Positions 43,368 through 53,189 are shown, counted from the first letter of the stretch. The stretch is DNA of 64,000 bases from Marinospirillum celere (GCF_900112235.1 NZ_FOLH01000002.1:62001-126000); one strand, 5' to 3'. A program made the numbers and translations. Notes: a model not told the origin generated them from the sequence alone.

Positions 43368-44660
43368 ATGAAAGTATTGGTAGTCGGCGGCGGTGGTCGG
43401 GAGCATGCCCTGGCCTGGAAAGCAGCCCAGTCTCCACAGGTTTCTCAGGTTCTGGTTGTTCCGGGTAATGCGGGAACAGCGCTTGAACCCAAGATGACCA
43501 ATGTTGCGCTGGACGTGCTGGATTTTCAGGCGCTTGCCGAACTGGCCAAGAAAGAGCAGGTGGCTTTGACACTGGTAGGCCCTGAAGTGCCTCTGGTAGA
43601 GGGAATCGTTGACTACTTCCAAGAACAGGGTCTGGCTATTTTTGGTCCTTCCAAGGGCGCTGCCCAGCTAGAAGGTTCAAAAGCTTTTACCAAGGATTTT
43701 CTGGCTCGCCACCAGATTCCAACCGCCTACTATGGTGTGTTTACCCAGGTAGAGCCTGCGCTTGACTATCTGCGTGAAAAGGGTGCTCCTATTGTTGTTA
43801 AAGCAGATGGTTTGGCTGCTGGCAAGGGCGTTATCGTTGCCATGACTCTGGAAGAAGCTGAAGCAGCTGTTAAAGATATGCTTTCAGGTAATGCCTTTGG
43901 TGATGCCGGTGCCCGTGTGGTTATTGAAGAATTTTTAGAAGGTGAAGAAGCCAGCTTTATTGTCATGGTGGATGGTAAAAACGTACTTTCCATGGCCACC
44001 AGTCAGGATCACAAGCGGGTCGGTGACGGTGATACCGGTTTGAATACCGGTGGCATGGGTGCCTATTCGCCGGCTCCGGTCGTCACTCCTGAGATACACC
44101 AGCGTATTTTGGATGAAGTCATCTATCCGACAGTGAAAGGCATGGCCGCTGAAGGCAATGACTACACCGGCTTCTTGTATGCTGGCCTGATGATTGATGC
44201 TTCCGGAGCGCCCAAGGTCATCGAGTACAACTGTCGTTTTGGTGATCCAGAAACCCAACCCATTATGATGCGCCTGAATTCAGATCTGGTTGAGCTTTGT
44301 CAGGCGGCGCTTGAAGGACGTTTGGATCAGGTCAAGGCAGACTGGGACCCTAGGGCCTCTTTGGGTGTTGTACTGGCTGCGGGTGGCTACCCAGGCAGCT
44401 ATGCCAAGGGTCAGGTGATTGGTGGCCTGCCTGAGCAAGAAGCTGCAGATGCCAAAGTATTCCATGCGGGTACAGTCATGCAGGATCAGCAGGTGGTGAC
44501 CAGTGGCGGGCGCGTGCTTTGCGCTACAGCTTTGGGTAATAGTGTTTCAGAAGCGCAAGAGCGCGCCTACCAGCTGGCTGAGAAAATCCACTGGCAAGAT
44601 GTCTTTTATCGCAAAGATATAGGGTATCGTGCTATTGCTCGTGAACAGGGCAGGAGTTAA
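43368..44660 (+). CDS. purD: Phosphoribosylamine-glycine ligase
   Basis: A 430-residue ATP-grasp enzyme for the second step of purine synthesis, joining phosphoribosylamine and glycine. MKVLVVGGGGREHALAWK starts the N-domain; KADGLAAGKGVIVA and EEFLEGEEASF belong to the ATP-grasp fold; the metal-site segment is EYNCRFGDPETQ. Length is normal. It lacks the usual purH neighbour, and a strong terminator follows, so it is transcribed alone. Confidence 0.97.
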   Translation: MKVLVVGGGGREHALAWKAAQSPQVSQVLVVPGNAGTALEPKMTNVALDVLDFQALAELAKKEQVALTLVGPEVPLVEGIVDYFQEQGLAIFGPSKGAAQLEGSKAFTKDFLARHQIPTAYYGVFTQVEPALDYLREKGAPIVVKADGLAAGKGVIVAMTLEEAEAAVKDMLSGNAFGDAGARVVIEEFLEGEEASFIVMVDGKNVLSMATSQDHKRVGDGDTGLNTGGMGAYSPAPVVTPEIHQRILDEVIYPTVKGMAAEGNDYTGFLYAGLMIDASGAPKVIEYNCRFGDPETQPIMMRLNSDLVELCQAALEGRLDQVKADWDPRASLGVVLAAGGYPGSYAKGQVIGGLPEQEAADAKVFHAGTVMQDQQVVTSGGRVLCATALGNSVSEAQERAYQLAEKIHWQDVFYRKDIGYRAIAREQGRS

Positions 44661-44704
44661 GCTGACTTGATTAAACGCTCGTTTATAATGAATTGTTAAT
44701 ACTT

Positions 44705-44731
44705 AGAGCCCAGTCTAACTGGGCTTTTTTG
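44705..44731 (+). terminator. Factor-independent terminator of purD
   Basis: AGCCCAG (44707-44713) pairs perfectly with CTGGGCT (44719-44725) around TCTAA and is followed by a T run. Confidence 0.88.
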
Positions 44732-44747
44732 TCGGAGGAGACTTTTT

Positions 44748-45179
44748 GTGGCAAGAGTTCAGTTAGAATTTCCAGCAGACCCGGTGTTCAGTCACCGGCA
44801 GGCCCTGCGAATCAGTGATATCAACTATGGTCAGCACCTTGGGCATGACACCCTGGTTAGTTTTCTGCACGAAGCACGTTGTAGCTGGCTGGCCTCTGCT
44901 GAAATTACTGAGCTAAGTATTGATGGTGGCACTGTGGGTTGGGTGGTTGCTGATATGATCGTGAATTATCGTAAAGAGGCTTTCTACCCAGATCAACTGA
45001 CCATTGATTTAGCCTTGGGTGAACTAGGCCGAAAAGGCGTTGAAGTTTTGCATAGAGTCACTCGTAGTGATGGTGAACTGGTTGCTATGGCTAAAACCGG
45101 AATGGTTTTTTTCGATTATGTCAGTCACCAGGCTGTTCCTGTTCCTGAAAATTTTCTGCGTTTGTCTGGAAGGATCTGA
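44748..45179 (+). CDS. Hotdog-fold acyl-CoA thioesterase
   Basis: A 143-residue single-domain protein of the 4-hydroxybenzoyl-CoA thioesterase/YbgC-like group. LRISDINYGQHLGHDTLVSFLHEAR holds the usual Asx-Tyr-Gly-His region at the start of the central helix, and GWVVADMIVNYRKEAFYPDQ follows. It hydrolyses an acyl-CoA whose identity cannot be read. GTG start with a strong GGAGGAG site. The phosphoribulokinase gene starts 3 bases after its stop. Confidence 0.85.
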   Translation: MARVQLEFPADPVFSHRQALRISDINYGQHLGHDTLVSFLHEARCSWLASAEITELSIDGGTVGWVVADMIVNYRKEAFYPDQLTIDLALGELGRKGVEVLHRVTRSDGELVAMAKTGMVFFDYVSHQAVPVPENFLRLSGRI

Positions 45180-45181
45180 TC

Positions 45182-46054
45182 ATGTCCCGTGAGTATCCGA
45201 TCATTGCTCTGACCGGTTCTTCAGGAGCTGGCACCACGACCATTAAGGATGCTTTTGCCCGGATGTTTGGCAATCAAGGCCTTATTGCCGCCTTTGTGCA
45301 TGGTGACAGCTTTCATCGCTATACACGAATGGAGCTGGATGCTCTTTTGAGTAGCCAGCCAGAACGTGAAGAAACTCTGTCGCATTTTGCGGTTGAGGCG
45401 AATTTGCTGGATCGCCTGGAAGCTCTTTTTCAGGAGTATTCACAGCAGGGTACAGGCACTTATCGGCACTATATTCACGCAGAAGACAAAGAGCTGGTCG
45501 AACAGGGGCATCAGGTAGGTACTTTTACGCCCTGGGAGTCTTTACCGGAAAGCACGGATCTCCTGCTCTATGAGGGCCTGCATGGTGGTTTGGTGACTGA
45601 GGATATCAATATTGCCCAGTACGTTGATCTTTTGATCGGCGTAGCCCCCTCGATTAACCTGGAATGGATTCAGAAGATCGATCGGGATACCAAGCTTAGA
45701 GGTTACTCTCAGGAAGCGGTGATCAATACCATTCAAGCGCGCATGGAAGATTACATGCGTTTGATCCTGCCGCAGTTCTCACGCACGCACATTAACTTTC
45801 AGCGAGTTCCCGTAGTCGATACCGCCAACCCTTTTGAACCCCAAAGTGTGCCTACGGCCGATGAAAGCTTGGTGGTCATTAACTTCAGGGAAAATCAGAA
45901 GGTGGATTTTCCCTATTTGCTGTCGATGATTCAGGATAGCTTTATGTCACGTCCCCGGACATTGGTGATTCCGGGGCCCAAGTTGCCTTTGGCTATGGAA
46001 TTAATCATGCAGCCACGGGTACAAGAGCTTCTGGACGGAAGGCGTTTTAAATAA
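45182..46054 (+). CDS. Phosphoribulokinase, short (PrkB-like) type
   Basis: A 290-residue P-loop kinase. GSSGAGTTTIKDAF is the nucleotide site, HGDSFHRYTRMELDAL and EYSQQGTGTYRHYIH cover the ribulose-5-phosphate region, and LLLYEGLHGG is the catalytic strand. It matches the hexose/proteobacterial class of phosphoribulokinase, including the E. coli PrkB protein, which exists without RuBisCO. No RuBisCO or other Calvin-cycle gene is in the window, so a carbon-fixing role cannot be claimed. It is co-transcribed with the thioesterase gene (2-base gap). Confidence 0.88.
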   Translation: MSREYPIIALTGSSGAGTTTIKDAFARMFGNQGLIAAFVHGDSFHRYTRMELDALLSSQPEREETLSHFAVEANLLDRLEALFQEYSQQGTGTYRHYIHAEDKELVEQGHQVGTFTPWESLPESTDLLLYEGLHGGLVTEDINIAQYVDLLIGVAPSINLEWIQKIDRDTKLRGYSQEAVINTIQARMEDYMRLILPQFSRTHINFQRVPVVDTANPFEPQSVPTADESLVVINFRENQKVDFPYLLSMIQDSFMSRPRTLVIPGPKLPLAMELIMQPRVQELLDGRRFK

Positions 46055-46077
46055 GGAATTAAGGGGACTTTAAGAAA

Positions 46078-46154
46078 TGGCGCGCTCGGGAGGATTCGAA
46101 CCTCCGACCGCCTGGTTCGTAGCCAGGTACTCTATCCAGCTGAGCTACGAGCGC
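46078..46154 (-). tRNA. tRNA-Arg (ACG), copy 1
   Basis: A 77-base tRNA with encoded CCA. Acceptor GCGCTCG/CGAGCGC, anticodon stem CCTGG/CCAGG with loop CTACGAA, anticodon ACG (read as ICG). T loop TTCGAAT. Confidence 0.97.
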
Positions 46155-46190
46155 GCATTAATCTGCTAAGCAGTAGGGTCGTCTTCTTAT

Positions 46191-46267
46191 TGGCGCGCTC
46201 GGGAGGATTCGAACCTCCGACCGCCTGGTTCGTAGCCAGGTACTCTATCCAGCTGAGCTACGAGCGC
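46191..46267 (-). tRNA. tRNA-Arg (ACG), copy 2
   Basis: Identical in sequence to the copy 113 bases away, with anticodon ACG and encoded CCA. The 36-base spacer shows no own promoter, so both probably come from one csrA-side tRNA transcript. Confidence 0.97.
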
Positions 46268-46285
46268 GTAACAAGAAAACTAAAG

Positions 46286-46376
46286 TGGCGGAGAGAGAGG
46301 GATTCGAACCCTCGATAGGGGATTGCCCTATACTCCCTTAGCAGGGGAGCGCCTTCAGCCACTCGGCCACCTCTCC
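46286..46376 (-). tRNA. tRNA-Ser (GCU)
   Basis: A 91-base class II tRNA with encoded CCA. Acceptor GGAGAGG, anticodon stem CTCCC/GGGAG with loop CTGCTAA and anticodon GCT, and a long variable arm (TATAGGGCAATCCCCTA). It is the first tRNA after csrA, the same csrA-Ser-Arg order as in enterobacteria. Confidence 0.97.
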
Positions 46377-46463
46377 AACACGGCGCACATGATACCACGT
46401 GCTTTAGGTTTGTCTACCCCTGAAAGGAAAAACTTTAGCTTCCAAGGAGTTGGGTGGTAGGCA

Positions 46464-46511
46464 TAAAAAAACCACGGCACAAAAGCTTGCTCATCTTTTG
46501 CAACCGTGGCT
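46464..46511 (-). terminator. Terminator of csrA
   Basis: On the minus strand a 15-16 base stem (CCACGGTTGCAAAAG pairing with CTTTTGTGCCGTGG, one bulge) is followed by seven T residues. It separates csrA from the tRNA genes, which then need their own promoter. Confidence 0.85.
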
Positions 46512-46534
46512 CAGAAGCGAAGGGAGTTACAGGC

Positions 46535-46729
46535 TTAGTTGTTGCCTGGATTATCCTCTTCTTCCTTTTCACGCTGGATACGTTGGTAGATTTCTTCACG
46601 GTGCACAGCCACCTCTTTGGGGGCGTTAACACCGATACGAACCTGATTACCTTTGACACCCAAAACAGTCACGGTGACATCATCACCAATCATGAGGGTT
46701 TCACCAACACGGCGGGTTAGAATGAGCAT
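46535..46729 (-). CDS. csrA: Carbon storage regulator CsrA
   Basis: A 64-residue RNA-binding dimer that controls translation by binding GGA-containing leader hairpins. [18 protein letters not shown] and the conserved [18 protein letters not shown] are present, including R44-type contact residue region. The start has an AAGGAG site 8 bases upstream. It is the usual gene after alaS-lysC in this class. Confidence 0.98.
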   Translation of the reverse strand: MLILTRRVGETLMIGDDVTVTVLGVKGNQVRIGVNAPKEVAVHREEIYQRIQREKEEEDNPGNN

Positions 46730-46872
46730 GGTGGAATCTCCTTATCAAGCAGTCCAGAGAAGTTTAGTCTCAACAGGCAGAGGTGAGCCAGCTAGTCTGT
46801 ACACACCTCTTTAATGGGTGCTAATACTGAATCAATCTCTCCAGAGACTGTCATGCGCTTTCAGCATTAACT

Positions 46873-46937
46873 GATACATTATCCGCTAAAGGCATATAAA
46901 TGTTAAATCATTTTTTGCTATTTAGCGGATATGTATC
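46873..46937. repeat. 17-bp inverted repeat between lysC and csrA
   Basis: GATACATTATCCGCTAAA (46873-46890) is the reverse complement of TTTAGCGGATATGTATC (46921-46937) apart from one extra T, around an AT-rich 30-base loop. It begins 12 bases after the lysC stop. It could be an RNA hairpin ending the lysC message or a regulator site in the csrA leader. No T run follows the stem on the minus strand. Confidence 0.5.
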
Positions 46938-46948
46938 TTTAATTTAGC

Positions 46949-48196
46949 CTAGGAGTCTTGGCTTTCTTTGTCCAGTCCAAAAGCGGTGTGCAGTGAACGC
47001 ACAGCCAGTTCGGTGAACTTTTCGTCCAGCACGACTGAAATTTTGATTTCAGAGGTAGAGACCATGCGAATGTTAATGCTGTTCTCAGCCAGGGTTTTGA
47101 ACATCAAGCTGGCAACACCGGCGTGAGAGCGCATGCCGACACCGACCAGGGAAACTTTGGCAATGGCAGTATCACCAACCACCTTGCCGGACCCCATTTC
47201 CTGAACAACTTTTTCCAGGATTTCCTGAGCTTTTTTATAGTCACCACGGGCTACGGTGAAGGAAAAGTCAGTTGATTTACCATCGGGGGAGACGTTTTGA
47301 ACAATCATGTCCACTTCGATGTTGTTGTCACCGATGGGGCTCAGGATTTTAGCTGCCACACCAGGAATATCAGGTGCGCCCAAAACAGTCAGCTTGGCTT
47401 CGTTGGTATGGTGGGCAATGCCGGAAATCAGTGGTTCTTCCATCGAGGGAGTCTCCTCATCGTCTGCAATAATTAGTGTGCCAGGGCCTTCATTGTCTTC
47501 AAAGCTGGAAAGGACGCGCAAAGGCACCTTATATTTACCAGCAAATTCAACAGCGCGGATTTGAAGAACCTTGGAGCCCATGCTGGCCAATTCCAGCATT
47601 TCCTCCACAGTAATGCTTTCCAGACGCTTGGCCTGGCTACAAATGCGTGGATCAGTGGTATAAACCCCGTCCACATCAGTGTAAATCTGGCATTCATCAG
47701 CTTTCAGGGAAGCCGCTAAAGCAACCCCGGTCGTGTCTGAGCCACCGCGACCCAAGGTCGTGATATTGCCTTCTTCATCAACACCCTGGAAGCCAGCAAC
47801 GACAACGACACGCCCTTCATTCAGGTCTTGGCGGATAGCATCAGTGTCAATTTCTTTAATACGAGCCTTGGTATGCGCCTGGTCAGTGACAATACCTACC
47901 TGAGCTCCTGTATAAGAAGTGGCAGGAACCCCTTGTTGTTCCAGTGCCATTGCCAGTAGGGCAATCGTGACTTGCTCACCGGTAGAAACCAGCATATCCA
48001 TCTCACGGGGTGAGGGTTCTTCGTGGATTTGTTTTGCCAAATCAATCAGGCGATTGGTTTCGCCGCTCATTGCGGAAACAACGACGACCACATCATGGCC
48101 TTCCTTGCGGAAGCGACCAACGCGTTCGGCGACCTTCTTGATGCGTTCGGGTGTACCGACTGAGGTGCCTCCGAATTTCTGTACATAAAGTGCCAT
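46949..48196 (-). CDS. lysC: Aspartate kinase
   Basis: A 415-residue monofunctional aspartokinase, the first step to lysine, threonine and methionine. The kinase domain begins LYVQKFGGTSVG and has TTLGRGGSDTTGVALA and TDVDGVYTTDPRI. Two ACT domains at the C-terminus (from about 265) carry feedback control. It lies 36 bases after alaS, so it is in the recA-recX-alaS-lysC series. Confidence 0.97.
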   Translation of the reverse strand: MALYVQKFGGTSVGTPERIKKVAERVGRFRKEGHDVVVVVSAMSGETNRLIDLAKQIHEEPSPREMDMLVSTGEQVTIALLAMALEQQGVPATSYTGAQVGIVTDQAHTKARIKEIDTDAIRQDLNEGRVVVVAGFQGVDEEGNITTLGRGGSDTTGVALAASLKADECQIYTDVDGVYTTDPRICSQAKRLESITVEEMLELASMGSKVLQIRAVEFAGKYKVPLRVLSSFEDNEGPGTLIIADDEETPSMEEPLISGIAHHTNEAKLTVLGAPDIPGVAAKILSPIGDNNIEVDMIVQNVSPDGKSTDFSFTVARGDYKKAQEILEKVVQEMGSGKVVGDTAIAKVSLVGVGMRSHAGVASLMFKTLAENSINIRMVSTSEIKISVVLDEKFTELAVRSLHTAFGLDKESQDS

Positions 48197-48232
48197 AGAG
48201 ATCCTTTTGGGTTATATCGGGTTATTGGTGAA

Positions 48233-50878
48233 TTAATCCTGACCCAGTTGTTCAGCGACCCAGGCGTGTACCGATGCAAGGGCGCTGGGCAGGGCAGCTG
48301 TATCTGTCCCCCCTGCCTGTGCCATGTCGGGGCGTCCACCACCCTTGCCGCCGACTTGTTGAGCAACATGATTGACCAGCTTGCCTGCGTGCAGGCGATC
48401 CTTGGCTTCACCGGAAGTTCCGGCCACCAGGCTGACCTTGTCGCCCTCAATGGCTGCCAGCACAACGACTGCAGGTGCCAGCTTTTGTTTGAGTTGATCC
48501 ATCAACTCGCGCAGGGTTTTCATGTCTGCGCCTTCGACCTGGGTGGCTAGGAGCTTGATGCCACCCACTTCTTTGGCATCAGCAGTGAGGTCAGTTCCAC
48601 CTGCACCGGATGCCAGCTTTTTCTTCAATTGCTGAACTTCTTTTTCAAGTTGACGGGTGCGCTCCTGATTACTTTCCAGGCGTTCCAGTAGCTGTTCAGG
48701 TTTGGCTTTTAGCTGGGCAGCAGCCTGCTCCAGTTGCTGCTCACGGTTGAGCAAATAATTGAGAGCCGCTTCTCCGGTAATCGCTTCAATACGGCGAATA
48801 CCAGAAGCAATGCCCGCTTCACTGGTGATATGCATGAGGGCAATATCACCCGTGCGCTCAACATGCAGACCGCCGCAAAGCTCAATGGAAAAGGGTTGGT
48901 CAGCTTCGCGGGTACCCATGGTTAGAACCCGGACTTCATCAGAATATTTTTCACCAAAGAGTGCCATGGCACCGCGCGCCTTGGCGGTGTCCAGATCCAT
49001 CAGCTCAACTTGGGTGGCCACATTGGCCCGGATTTGAGCGTTGACCAGCTGCTGAATTTCGGCCAGTTCTTCTGGTTTAACTGCTTCAGGATGACTGAAG
49101 TCAAAACGCAGACGCTGGGAATCCACCAAAGAACCCTTTTGCTGAACACCTTCTCCCAAGACTTTGCGCAGGGCGGCATGCAACAGGTGGGTTGCTGAGT
49201 GATTAAGGCGGGTTTTGTGACGAATGCTGTTGTCGACCTTGGCGGTCAGAGTTTGCCCTTTTTTAAGGCAGCCTTCAGCAATCAGGCCATGATGAACATG
49301 AGCTTCGCCTGCTTTAGTTGTATCACGCACATCAAAGCGGCTGCCACTGGCCAGAAGTTGGCCGCAATCGCCTACCTGACCACCGGATTCGGCATAGAAG
49401 GGGGTGCGATCCAAAATCACCAGGCCTTCTTCCCCTTCATTCAGGGAATCAACCGGCTGGCCTTCCTTATAGAGAGCCAGAATGCTGCCTTGACCTTCAG
49501 CAGCCTCGTAACCAGTGAACTCAGTGGCCCGGTCAACTTTGATGGTGGCATTGTAATCAACACCAAACTGACTGGCTCTGCGCGCTCTTTCGCGCTGGTT
49601 TTGCATTTCTTTTTCAAAACCTTCTTCATCCACCGTAAGTGAACGCTCACGGGCGATATCAGCGGTTAGGTCCAGTGGGAAGCCGTAGGTGTCATAAAGT
49701 TTGAAGGCGATTTCACCGGGAATAACATCGCCCTGGATGCTTGCGAGGTCCTGCTCCAGAATTTTCATGCCTTTATCAAGCGTCTTGGCAAATTGCTCTT
49801 CTTCCAGACGCAGGTTTTTTTCGATGTGGGCCTGGTGTTTTTTCAGTTCTGGGAAGGCTGCGCCCATTTCTGCAACCAGGGCAGGAACTATTTTGTAGAA
49901 GAAGCTGCCTTCAGCGCCCAGCTTGTGACCATGGCGGCAGGCCCGGCGGATAATCCGGCGCAGCACATAGCCCCGGCCTTCATTGGAAGGCAGCACACCG
50001 TCGGCAATCAAAAAGCTGCAGGAACGAATATGATCAGCAACCACCCGTAAAGAGGGTTCATCGTTGTTTTCACAACCGATGGCTTGGGCGCAGGCCTGCA
50101 GCAGGTTTTGGAAAAGATCAATTTCATAGTTGGCATGCACGCCTTGAAGCACGGCAGAAACCCTTTCCAGGCCCATGCCGGTATCGACAGAAGGCGCGGG
50201 CAGCGGGTTCATTTCGCCGTCAGCACTGCGATTGTACTGCATGAAGACGACATTCCAGATTTCAATATAGCGATCGCCATCTTCTTCAGGACTGCCTGGA
50301 GGGCCACCCCAGACCGTTTCACCGTGGTCGTAGAAAATTTCTGTACAAGGACCGCAGGGGCCGGTATCGCCCATCGCCCAGAAGTTATCTGAAGCATAGG
50401 GCGCGCCCTTGTTGTCACCAATGCGGATAATCCGCTCGGCAGGCACGCCAATTTGCTGGTTCCAGATGTCATAGGCTTCGTCATCGGAAGCGTAAACCGT
50501 GATCCAGAGTTTTTCAGCAGGCAGCTTGAGTACGCCGGTCAAAAATTCCCAGGCGTAATGAATTGCATCTTTTTTGAAATAGTCACCAAAGCTGAAGTTA
50601 CCCAGCATTTCAAAAAAGGTATGGTGGCGTGCGGTATAGCCAACATTTTCCAGGTCATTGTGTTTGCCGCCAGCACGCACACACTTTTGAGTGGAGGTGG
50701 CGCGAGTGTAGCCACGCTGCTCCAGGCCCAAGAAACAATCTTTGAACTGGTTCATCCCGGCATTGGTAAACAGCAGGGTAGGGTCATCCTGGGGGACCAA
50801 AGAACTGGAGGGCACAGCGGTATGGCCTTTGGATTGAAAGAACTTCAGGAAAGCCTCACGAATTTCGGCGCTTTTCAT
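48233..50878 (-). CDS. alaS: Alanine-tRNA ligase
   Basis: An 881-residue synthetase. Domains: class II catalytic core (about 1-240, with [15 protein letters not shown] and [12 protein letters not shown]), tRNA-recognition domain, the editing domain with zinc ligands in [12 protein letters not shown] and [14 protein letters not shown], and the C-Ala domain with [13 protein letters not shown]. Full length. It follows recX after a 92-base gap. Confidence 0.98.
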   Translation of the reverse strand: MKSAEIREAFLKFFQSKGHTAVPSSSLVPQDDPTLLFTNAGMNQFKDCFLGLEQRGYTRATSTQKCVRAGGKHNDLENVGYTARHHTFFEMLGNFSFGDYFKKDAIHYAWEFLTGVLKLPAEKLWITVYASDDEAYDIWNQQIGVPAERIIRIGDNKGAPYASDNFWAMGDTGPCGPCTEIFYDHGETVWGGPPGSPEEDGDRYIEIWNVVFMQYNRSADGEMNPLPAPSVDTGMGLERVSAVLQGVHANYEIDLFQNLLQACAQAIGCENNDEPSLRVVADHIRSCSFLIADGVLPSNEGRGYVLRRIIRRACRHGHKLGAEGSFFYKIVPALVAEMGAAFPELKKHQAHIEKNLRLEEEQFAKTLDKGMKILEQDLASIQGDVIPGEIAFKLYDTYGFPLDLTADIARERSLTVDEEGFEKEMQNQRERARRASQFGVDYNATIKVDRATEFTGYEAAEGQGSILALYKEGQPVDSLNEGEEGLVILDRTPFYAESGGQVGDCGQLLASGSRFDVRDTTKAGEAHVHHGLIAEGCLKKGQTLTAKVDNSIRHKTRLNHSATHLLHAALRKVLGEGVQQKGSLVDSQRLRFDFSHPEAVKPEELAEIQQLVNAQIRANVATQVELMDLDTAKARGAMALFGEKYSDEVRVLTMGTREADQPFSIELCGGLHVERTGDIALMHITSEAGIASGIRRIEAITGEAALNYLLNREQQLEQAAAQLKAKPEQLLERLESNQERTRQLEKEVQQLKKKLASGAGGTDLTADAKEVGGIKLLATQVEGADMKTLRELMDQLKQKLAPAVVVLAAIEGDKVSLVAGTSGEAKDRLHAGKLVNHVAQQVGGKGGGRPDMAQAGGTDTAALPSALASVHAWVAEQLGQD

Positions 50879-50970
50879 CTTGCCTCTCTATTAGTAGGTG
50901 CGGTTGGCGTATTAGTAGCGCACTATTATACGGGGTTCAAAAAAAAATGATAATCGTCCTAAGTGCTAGG

Positions 50971-51510
50971 CTATTCAAGGAATACAGCTTTTCGGATCTG
51001 TTCGGGTGTAAAGCCGCGTGAAGCCAGGAAGCGTTGCATTTTGGCGGCTTCTTTTTGATCTGCTGGAGGCTGATTACCAAAACGCTTTTCCCTAACTCTG
51101 TAAGCTTGCTCTTGCCAGCGGTGACTCAGGCCTTCAAGCAGTGGTTGGGTAATCGCTCGGTCGAGCTGATGTTGTTGATAAGCCTGCTTGAGCGCGAGCA
51201 GGCCCTTGCCCTTGCGAAGATACTGGCGGGTGAGGGTTTCAGCAAAGCGTGCATCACTTAACAGGTCATTAGCTTCCAGCTTATCCAAGAGGGTTTGAAT
51301 TTCGGTAGTAATGGCCTGAGAGCTCAGGTCTTCCGGTGGTGGTAGCAGTTGGTGCTTGGATGGCGAATTGCGGGGCTTAAATAGTTTCTCGGCTAGCTCA
51401 TGACGGCTGTGTTCACGCATGGCGAGTAAGCGAAAGGCTCTTTCCCTGAGCCCCTTTTGCCACGCTTGCAGTTCACTGTGGCTGGTTTCGCTTGACGGGT
51501 CACTTGGCAT
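50971..51510 (-). CDS. recX: Regulatory protein RecX
   Basis: A 179-residue helical protein that binds RecA and limits filament growth. AFRLLAMREHSRHELAEKL, LSDARFAETLTRQYLRKGKG and a final FLASRGFTPEQIRKAV are the three-helix repeats of the family. A linker with PSKHQLLPPPEDL lengthens the first repeat. It starts 11 bases after recA, so it is under the same LexA control. Confidence 0.93.
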   Translation of the reverse strand: MPSDPSSETSHSELQAWQKGLRERAFRLLAMREHSRHELAEKLFKPRNSPSKHQLLPPPEDLSSQAITTEIQTLLDKLEANDLLSDARFAETLTRQYLRKGKGLLALKQAYQQHQLDRAITQPLLEGLSHRWQEQAYRVREKRFGNQPPADQKEAAKMQRFLASRGFTPEQIRKAVFLE

Positions 51511-51521
51511 GGCTGGAAAAA

Positions 51522-52589
51522 TTAATCTTCCAGTGGTGGCAGCTCATCAGAAACTGCAGGCTCTTTTTCAGGCTCGGCAGCTTTTTTGTCTTCCAGCTTA
51601 ACCAGCAGTTGATCACGAATGCCTGCTTCAATTTCTTCCATGATTGCTGGATTGTCTTCCAGGTATTGTGCTGCATTGGCTTTACCCTGGCCAATTTTAG
51701 TGCCCTGATAGCTGTACCAGGCGCCGGCTTTTTCCACCAGCTTGCACTGCACACCCAGATCAATAACTTCACCCGCGTGGTAGATACCCTTGCCGTAAAG
51801 GATCTGGAATTCAGCCTGTTTGAAGGGCGGTGAAACCTTGTTTTTGACGACCTTGACGCGAGTTTCATTACCGGTGACTTCATCGCCCTGTTTAACGGCA
51901 CCAATACGGCGAATATCCAGGCGAACGGAGGCGTAGAACTTCAGTGCGTTACCACCAGTGGTGGTTTCAGGGCTACCAAACATAACGCCAATTTTCATGC
52001 GGATCTGGTTGATAAAGATCACCAGGCAGTTGGCATTTTTGATATTACCGGTAATTTTGCGCAGCGCCTGGGACATAAGACGTGCTTGAAGGCCAACGTG
52101 GGAATCACCCATTTCACCTTCAATTTCAGCCTTGGGAGTCAAAGCCGCGACTGAGTCAACAATGAGAACATCAACTGCGCCTGAGCGCACCAGAGAATCA
52201 GTGATTTCCAGGGCCTGCTCACCATTATCAGGCTGGGAAACCAGTAGATCATCAATATTAACGCCCAGCTTTTCAGCGTAAACCGGGTCCAGAGCATGCT
52301 CGGCATCAATAAAGGCACAGGTTTTACCTTGCTTCTGGGCCTGAGCAATAACGGAAAGCGTCAGCGTGGTTTTACCCGAAGATTCCGGACCATAGATTTC
52401 CACGACCCGGCCATAAGGCAGGCCGCCAATACCCAGGGCGATATCCAGGCCTAGGGAACCCGTGGAGACTGAAGGCATGGTCACGCGGGGTTGGTCACCC
52501 ATGCGCATGACGGCACCCTTGCCGAATTGCTTTTCAATCTGACCTAAAGCAGCGGTTAACGCTTTCTGGCGGTTTTCATCAATTGCCAT
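51522..52589 (-). CDS. recA: Recombinase RecA
   Basis: A 355-residue recombinase for homologous repair and SOS induction. Walker A is [13 protein letters not shown], followed by [12 protein letters not shown], the L1 loop region [19 protein letters not shown] and L2 [24 protein letters not shown] 52589 matches the conserved [11 protein letters not shown] start and has AAGGA upstream. The tail after about 330 is acidic as usual. A consensus LexA box lies 57 bases upstream. Confidence 0.99.
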   Translation of the reverse strand: MAIDENRQKALTAALGQIEKQFGKGAVMRMGDQPRVTMPSVSTGSLGLDIALGIGGLPYGRVVEIYGPESSGKTTLTLSVIAQAQKQGKTCAFIDAEHALDPVYAEKLGVNIDDLLVSQPDNGEQALEITDSLVRSGAVDVLIVDSVAALTPKAEIEGEMGDSHVGLQARLMSQALRKITGNIKNANCLVIFINQIRMKIGVMFGSPETTTGGNALKFYASVRLDIRRIGAVKQGDEVTGNETRVKVVKNKVSPPFKQAEFQILYGKGIYHAGEVIDLGVQCKLVEKAGAWYSYQGTKIGQGKANAAQYLEDNPAIMEEIEAGIRDQLLVKLEDKKAAEPEKEPAVSDELPPLED

Positions 52590-52645
52590 GAGTGAAGATC
52601 CTTGCAAATTATGAGAGTTGGGCTTGGTTAGGAATTCTATAAAAA

Positions 52646-52665
52646 TACTGTATGGGTTGCCAGTA
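52646..52665 (-). promoter_or_regulatory. LexA box of recA
   Basis: TACTG, ten bases, then CAGTA (52646-52650 and 52661-52665) is a full match to the gammaproteobacterial CTG-N10-CAG LexA site with the outer TA pairs. It sits between cinA and recA where the recA promoter is expected. Confidence 0.9.
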
Positions 52666-52706
52666 TAAAATGATAAAACTGTCGAATGGAAGCCCTTAGT
52701 TTGACT

Positions 52707-53189
52707 TTACTGCTGCTGCAGATAGTAGAGTAATTCTTCCAGCACCCTGTCAATGCTAGCTTCACGGATACTGCGCCGATCACCGGGAAAATGACAGACC
52801 AGGGTTTGTTGTTCTTGTGCCGAACCCCAGGCCAGCCAAACAGTACCGACAGGTTTGTCAGCCGTTCCACCCTCTGGCCCGGCAACACCACTGGTTGCCA
52901 GGGCAAAGTGAGCCTGCCCATGAATACAAGCACCAGCTACCATTTCTTTGACTACTGTTTCACTGACTGCACCAAAAGCTTGAAGGCTGGTCGGCTGGAC
53001 CCCCAGCAGCGCTGTTTTGGCGCTATTGGAATAGGTGACCAGCCCGCAGTTGAACCAGGCAGAGCTGCCGGGAAGTTCTGTAATTGCTTTGGCAACCCCG
53101 CCACCCGTACAGGATTCGGCCGTTGCGAGCATCCATTGATGTTTACCAAGCAGTTCAGCCAACTCTTGAAGAATTTTTAGGCGTGACAT
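52707..53189 (-). CDS. pncC: CinA C-terminal-domain nicotinamide-nucleotide amidase
   Basis: A 160-residue single-domain protein (the short YgaD/PncC type without the CinA N-terminal domain). LATAESCTGGGVAKAIT holds the catalytic serine region, with ATSGVAGPEGGT and GTVWLAWG later. It converts NMN to nicotinate mononucleotide in NAD recycling. Position just before recA is conserved in gammaproteobacteria. The symbol cinA is used for it in many genomes. Confidence 0.92.
   Translation of the reverse strand: MSRLKILQELAELLGKHQWMLATAESCTGGGVAKAITELPGSSAWFNCGLVTYSNSAKTALLGVQPTSLQAFGAVSETVVKEMVAGACIHGQAHFALATSGVAGPEGGTADKPVGTVWLAWGSAQEQQTLVCHFPGDRRSIREASIDRVLEELLYYLQQQ

Noticed and set aside
43181..43468. 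A 95-codon plus-strand frame before purD
   Set aside because: It overlaps the purD start in another frame and has no plausible protein character.
45182..46054. Reading the phosphoribulokinase plus sulfide dehydrogenase as proof of autotrophy
   Set aside because: No RuBisCO or other Calvin-cycle gene is visible, and PrkB-type kinases exist in heterotrophs such as E. coli.
46078..46376. tRNA cluster as an integration site of a mobile island
   Set aside because: No integrase, direct repeat of a tRNA 3' end or atypical genes are next to it; the csrA-tRNA order is the normal conserved one.
48248..50950. Several plus-strand frames of 60-165 codons opposite alaS
   Set aside because: alaS is complete and strongly conserved on the minus strand; the opposite frames mirror its codon pattern.
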